A DNA stretch of 64,000 nt from Lonicera japonica. Taxonomy: Eukaryota > Streptophyta > Magnoliopsida > Dipsacales > Caprifoliaceae. A program made the position numbers and the translations under genes. Of the stretch, positions 59,374 through 64,000 are shown in pieces (position 1 is the first letter of the stretch; every line of letters starts with the position of its first letter). A model generated the notes under the pieces. It saw only the letters and a program-made list of their open reading frames with translations, had not been told where the DNA came from and ran no database searches. The DNA lies in the NCBI GenBank assembly GCA_021464415.1, contig CM038463.1, positions 116,714,790-116,778,789 of the forward strand, read 5' to 3'.

Positions 59374-60569
59374 GTTATTGTATCATATCTTTATTATTTT
59401 ATATATATTATGCCTCGGATGTGTTGTGTATAGCGTGAGATGAATGCGAACACAATTGATGGATCACAATATACATAAGAAACCATTTGGCCATTCATAA
59501 TGTATTAATATGTAAAGTGAGAAGAGATAATATTCATTGAACCTTAGATATACCATACATGAGTGTGAATGCATTGTGATTAAGGGAATAATTGGCCAGA
59601 TCATAATGAACATAGGAGATTAATAATTAAAGTGGCAAGCATGGTTGATGAACTAGCTCGATGAGAACACCGTAGCGTAATACCTTAGACGAATAGTCTA
59701 GTGGCAATGTTCATTAGTCGGCCAAGTATGGAATTCATAATGAATTAATTACAAAAAGAAAACGATAAATGTTTAGCTATTAGTTATCGACTTACGTTAT
59801 AAGTACCGAATATCATAGTATAGTGTTGAATTGCACTTGAGGGTAGATCCACCGTAGCATGACGAACCTTAGGAAGTTAGTATTTGTAATGAAGGCCTTA
59901 AACTAAAGATCCTCTCATGATAGGGAAATGTATAGGAGGTTTTTTGTACAAAAAGTCTAGGGCCGAGATTGGTTAGTCGGGTAGTTAGCTTTCAGTGACT
60001 AGGATAGGAATCCTAGTGGGTTCGGTATGCACTTGTGTATAGATTGCATTGCATTGTTTTTGAATTTTTCTAGTAAAGTAAACTAAGTATTTACTATCTA
60101 TATAAATATGCACGTGCATGTGAATGCAATGTGTATTTTTTTTTCAAACCCATATAGTTCCCACTAAGCCCGGATTTTGTTCATTCCCTTTTCTAAACAG
60201 TTTTGCAGGATAAGCTTCGGGGTTGGAGCTCATGTATCATCTAAAAGCCTCAGATGTCCATAGAATCTCCTGGTCCTTAGGTTAAGGACTATATTGTATA
60301 ATCTTTTGTTATGAAAAACTCTTTGTATTTATATATTGACTTCAAAACTATTTTTGGTGATGGATATTGATACCAGACTTGTATAAATGATTTTCATATG
60401 TGGAGTGGATTTTAAATATGGTTGGTTGTGATTACATTTGTATGAAAATGATTTTAAACCTTATAGGCTGGTTTGCTTCTTAAACGAATTCCACATGCAA
60501 AAATTTTATAAAACGAAATATCAATTTGATCATATTTTATTTAAGAAGAGTTTTTAGAAGTTGTGATTT
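57722..60569. repeat. LTR-like repeat, right part
   Basis: Continues the sequence interrupted at 56254. It contains an (ATT)n run at 59345-59375 and an (AT)n run at 58172-58202. Short open frames (for example, 59229-59438) cross simple repeats. Near 60225-60290 GGGTTGGAGCTC and CCTCAGATGTCC resemble the gypsy LTR phrase near 47400. No gene is seen. Confidence 0.45.
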
Positions 60570-62062
60570 TGTTGACCTAAGGTCTTAATCTTATTTTGAT
60601 AATAACAATAAATTAATCATGTGTAATTTAACATGTTTCTTGATATAAGTATACAGTTCATTTACTTGAAAAATTCAAGAAAAACATGACAAGGATCAAT
60701 CTTTCACTATTCGATTATTGGACAAGACAAGGAAGATCAAATCTCTCAATGCAAATCATAAAGTACAAAGGATTAAAAGATTATACGAAAAGCTTCAAGG
60801 AAAAAGCTTTAAATGAAGATCAATTCGAAGAAACAAATCAAAGCATTCGAAGGCTCGTTAATTTAGTAATTGAGTGAGTGCTTAAGATTTATGTAAAGTT
60901 ACATTATTGATCAAATCCTTATAGTTCAAACATATTCATACATATTTTAAAGATTGATTCAAACAAGCTTAAAATTGAATTTATTTGAAAAACATCATTT
61001 TACAAAGACCGAGTTTCAAAATAAATTCATATTAATTTTAAATGATCATATTTTAAGCTCTAATAAAAATAGGTCTCTTAGAAACATATCTTTGAGATTC
61101 AAAAATCATTAGAATTTTATTTGGAACTAAATTGTTAAATTGCAAAAATATTTTTATTTTACATTTAAATTTCGCTCAATTTTCGCCCAGTTTTGATCTA
61201 ACGGTAAGATGGAGGCCTTCCCTAACTCCGATCATTTTGAAATTTTTACAGTAGTTAGACAACATCTCCTAAAATTTGAGCATGATCCAACGGTCAAATT
61301 GGGAGAAATTAACTAAACAAATTTGAATATTTTGTCAAGACTAGCTGTTGGAAAATTTAAAAATATATACCTTGGAGCCAAAACCTCTCTTAATCATCCC
61401 CAACGGCCATATGGTTTTGCAAGCTATAAATATGAGATCCTAGACATGCTTTAACAACTTGAATCATTCTACAAACTCATTTTACATATATACAAAGTTA
61501 TTCAAGTATTCAATTCATTTAATTGATCAATCTTTCATTTTTGAGCTATATACTTTGATCAATTTTGATATCTATTAGTGTGAGATTTATTTGTATTTTG
61601 TCATATACAAGAGAGATATTGTACATTGGTGTTTGTCACCAAAACTCATTTGAATCATAATTGTGAGAGGTGTATCTCATGAATTAGCAAGAGGGATTTC
61701 TTGTGAGAGTATTGAGGGTGTTTCAATACTTGTAAGAGTGTGTGAGAAGAATACACTTGTAGAGGTTTGATCTTCACCCGGAAGGAGATCGGTTATAGTG
61801 AAAATTCTCGGGGAACTAACCGAGTGCGGAGTAGGGGGAACAAGCCGAACCGTGTGGACAAAAAATGTTCGACTTCGATCGGTTCAATCTTTCTATCTCT
61901 TGCTCTATTATATTGTGCTATTTATTCATTGTGTTTGGAATTAACTTTGTTCTTGATTGCTTGATAAATATAGACATCAAATATTTTTAAATTATTTTTA
62001 AAAATCCGATTAAGTTTTTAAAAACCCTATTCACCCCCCTCTAGGGTATTTTTCGACCTACA
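60570..62062 (+). repeat. 5' LTR of SIRE-like copia element
   Basis: Starts TGTTGACC, ends ACCTACA, 1493 bp. A primer-binding site follows at once. The inverse solo copy is at 56254-57721. The 3' LTR lies beyond the window. Confidence 0.85.
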
Positions 62063-62118
62063 ATTGGTATCAGATGTTGTACTCTTGTTTTGTTTTAACA
62101 ATCTTAGAGTTTACGATC

Positions 62119-63880
62119 ATGTCTATTTATCAAGGAACTGGAATCAACGAAGGTTCTTCCACTACTAGACCACCTCTATTTGATGGCAAAAATTATAGTT
62201 ATTGAAAAAGTAGTATGTGTACGTTCCTTCAAGCTAGTGGTTTTGAACAATAGAAAGTTACACTCATTGGACCCTATAAGATTACCAAAATCGATGAAAA
62301 GGGTAAAGTCACTCCTAAATCTATTTTCGAATATGATGAGCAGGATATTAAGAAAATCCAATTTAATGCTAAAGCCTTGAATGCCCTACATTGCGCATTA
62401 ACTATAGATGAATACAACAAAATTTCTAGTTGTAAAACCGCCAAAGAAATTTGGGACAAATTAAAAGTTACCTATGAAGGAACCTCACAAGTTAAGGATG
62501 ATAATATTAATATGCTCGTTCATGATTATGAACTTTTCAAAATGGAGCCTAATGAATCACTTGCCTTTATGTATAGTAGGTTCTCTATTATCACAAATGC
62601 TTTAGATCTTCTTAGAAAGGAATATTCAAATGAAGACAAGATTTGAAAAATTCTTAGAACTCTTCCCAAGAAGTGGAGACCCAAAGTGACGGCTATTCAA
62701 GAAGCCAAGAATCTTAAGACGCTAAGCATGGATGAACTCTTGGGTTCACTTAAAACCCATGAGAAAGAATTGGCGAGAGAAGAAGAAAGTGATTCAAAAG
62801 CCAAAAAGTCACTAGCTCTCAAAGCAACTCAACTAGAAGATGATGAGGAGTTGATGGTAGGAGATGAGGATATGGCTCTCCTTTTTAGAAAATTCATAAA
62901 ATTTCTAGCTAAGAAGAAGAAGTTTCAAGGAAAAGGAAACAACTTTGATTCTTCATCAAGAAGGAACAATGATCGATTTATTCAACCAAGAGTTGAAAAC
63001 GAAGAAGAAAATAAGTGTTTCCATTGCCATGAACCAGGGCATTTTAAAACAAATTGCCCGGTTAGAAGAAAAGAAAGAAGAGATAAAAGAGACAAAGCCT
63101 TCAAACAAGTAAGACACGCCTTCAAAGGCACTTGGAGTGATTCCGAAGAAGGCGAGTCCGATGCCAACTCTAGCGACGAGGAAACGGAAAATCTTTGCCT
63201 TATGGCAAGAGACGATGAGGTACACTCTTCTTATGACTCATATAGTGATGATAATGCCTCTATTAATAATGATATACATGATGAGAATGACTATGAAGAA
63301 TTATATGATATGTTTGAGAAATTGCATAAAAAATTTAAAAATTTGTCTAAAATGTATGCAAGCCTCAAAAAGGAAAATTTGATTATTTCTAGCAAGTGTG
63401 AAAATTTTGAGAAAGAAAATGTATTTTTGAAAAATGAAAACAAAACCTTGAAGAAAGGAAAAGAGAAAGAAACTCCAAACTCACTTGTATTAGAAAATGT
63501 CAAATTGAAAGATCAAGTGGATGACTTAACTAATAGTCTAGCCAAGTTCACCAAAGGAAAGGATAACTTGGATAAATTATTAGGAATGCAAAGGTGTGTT
63601 TTTGACAAAGTCAGTTTGGGCTATAACCAAATTGCAACCAAAAGGATTACAAAAACTTTTTTAAAACATACACACCTCATGATCCCACTCATCTTTGCTC
63701 ATATTGTGGTAGAAATACTCATTATGTGGGTCATTGTTTTTATCGAAATGAAAGTTTTCCTAAAAGGAAGCTTGCTTGGGTTCCAAAAGGAACCACTATG
63801 TACACTAACCCCAAAGGACCCAACTTATTTTGGGTACCAAAAGAAAAGTTGCTTAAGATTTTGGTATAGATCTGCATGAG
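62119..63880 (+). pseudogene. SIRE-like gag, broken
   Basis: The frame starts at the ATG at 62119 (MSIYQGTG). FDGKNYSYW-type sequence, then AKEIWDKLKVTYEGTSQVKD, belong to the UBN2/gag capsid family. A CCHC zinc knuckle CFHCHEPGHFKTNC lies near 63017-63058, then a long acidic and coiled-coil stretch (63140-63560). A second knuckle CSYCGRNTHYVGHC follows in another frame near 63697-63738. In-frame stops occur at 62203 (TGA for W), near 62251 (TAG) and 62644 (TGA); a frameshift lies near 63650. Hence it is not translatable as one protein. Confidence 0.8.
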
Positions 63881-63884
63881 AGCA

Positions 63885-64000
63885 AAAGCTAGCAAAATAA
63901 AATGGTTATTGGATAGTTGATGCTCTAAACACATGACGGAATTTTTTTTTTTTTGAGTCTCACTCATAAACAAGGAAGCAACGTCACATTTGGAGATAAC
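63885..64000 (+). pseudogene. start of copia protease
   Basis: KWLLDS*CSKHMT (63900-63938) is the copia aspartic protease entry (WLLDSGCSKHMT type). The codon expected to be GGA is TGA, which removes the catalytic Gly context. A poly-T run and the window edge follow. Confidence 0.7.

Larger units (their letters stand above)
60570..64000 (+). mobile_element. SIRE-like Ty1/copia retrotransposon, cut by the window edge
   Basis: LTR, primer-binding site TGGTATCAGA (62064-62073, initiator-tRNA-Met type), gag, and the start of protease. A long LTR, a large gag with coiled coil and two zinc knuckles point to the SIRE/Maximus lineage. Stops and a frameshift show it is inactive. The pol region is outside the window. 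Confidence 0.8.

Overview
This is a 64 kb piece of an AT-rich plant nuclear genome, most likely a eudicot. The evidence is intron-containing plant genes, Tat-type and SIRE-type LTR retrotransposons, Helitrons and Stowaway/Tourist-like MITEs. Only two genes look intact, both on the minus strand: a cytosolic HSP90 (three exons, 700 codons, ends in MEEVD, 10924-13935) and a family-17 endo-1,3-beta-glucanase with an X8 domain and a GPI-type tail (two exons, 486 codons, 39909-42883). Everything else is repeats, decayed transposons or unassigned intergenic DNA.

Layout. 1-10.9 kb: MITEs, one 1.2 kb solo LTR (2173-3382) inside an older terminal-inverted-repeat element, and a 2 kb stretch with internal duplications. 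10.9-14.1 kb: HSP90 and its promoter. 14.7-26.3 kb: a decayed Ty3/gypsy element of Tat-like type with two LTRs, gag, protease, RT, RNase H, integrase and a possible antisense ORF. It is interrupted by a 930 bp hAT-like element and a 1.2 kb solo LTR. 26.35-34.23 kb: a palindromic element with Helitron-like ends, split by a 2 kb solo LTR and by a 4.5 kb non-autonomous LTR element. 35-38 kb: an RNase H-like pseudogene and a Stowaway-like MITE with an 1.8 kb element nested in it. 39.9-42.9 kb: the glucanase. 44.9-45.3 kb: a foldback MITE with a perfect 8 bp target duplication. 45.8-60.5 kb: unassigned LTR-like repeats, a 3.9 kb Helitron (50249-54197) and a solo SIRE-type LTR (56254-57721). 60.57 kb to the edge: the 5' LTR and broken gag of a SIRE-like copia element that runs out of the window.

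The most unusual object is the 4.5 kb non-autonomous LTR element at 28853-33368. Its LTR 3' half and primer-binding region resemble those of the Tat-like element, so it may be mobilised by that family. It has no recognisable protein. Its interior holds about nine units of about 159 bp, each with tRNA-like box A and box B motifs, followed by about twenty short hairpin units whose stems change in a compensatory way. The three large solo LTRs share a conserved block near their 3' ends, and two of them share a two-hairpin module placed in opposite orientations.

All calls are from reading the sequence. No database search, alignment program or folding program was run.
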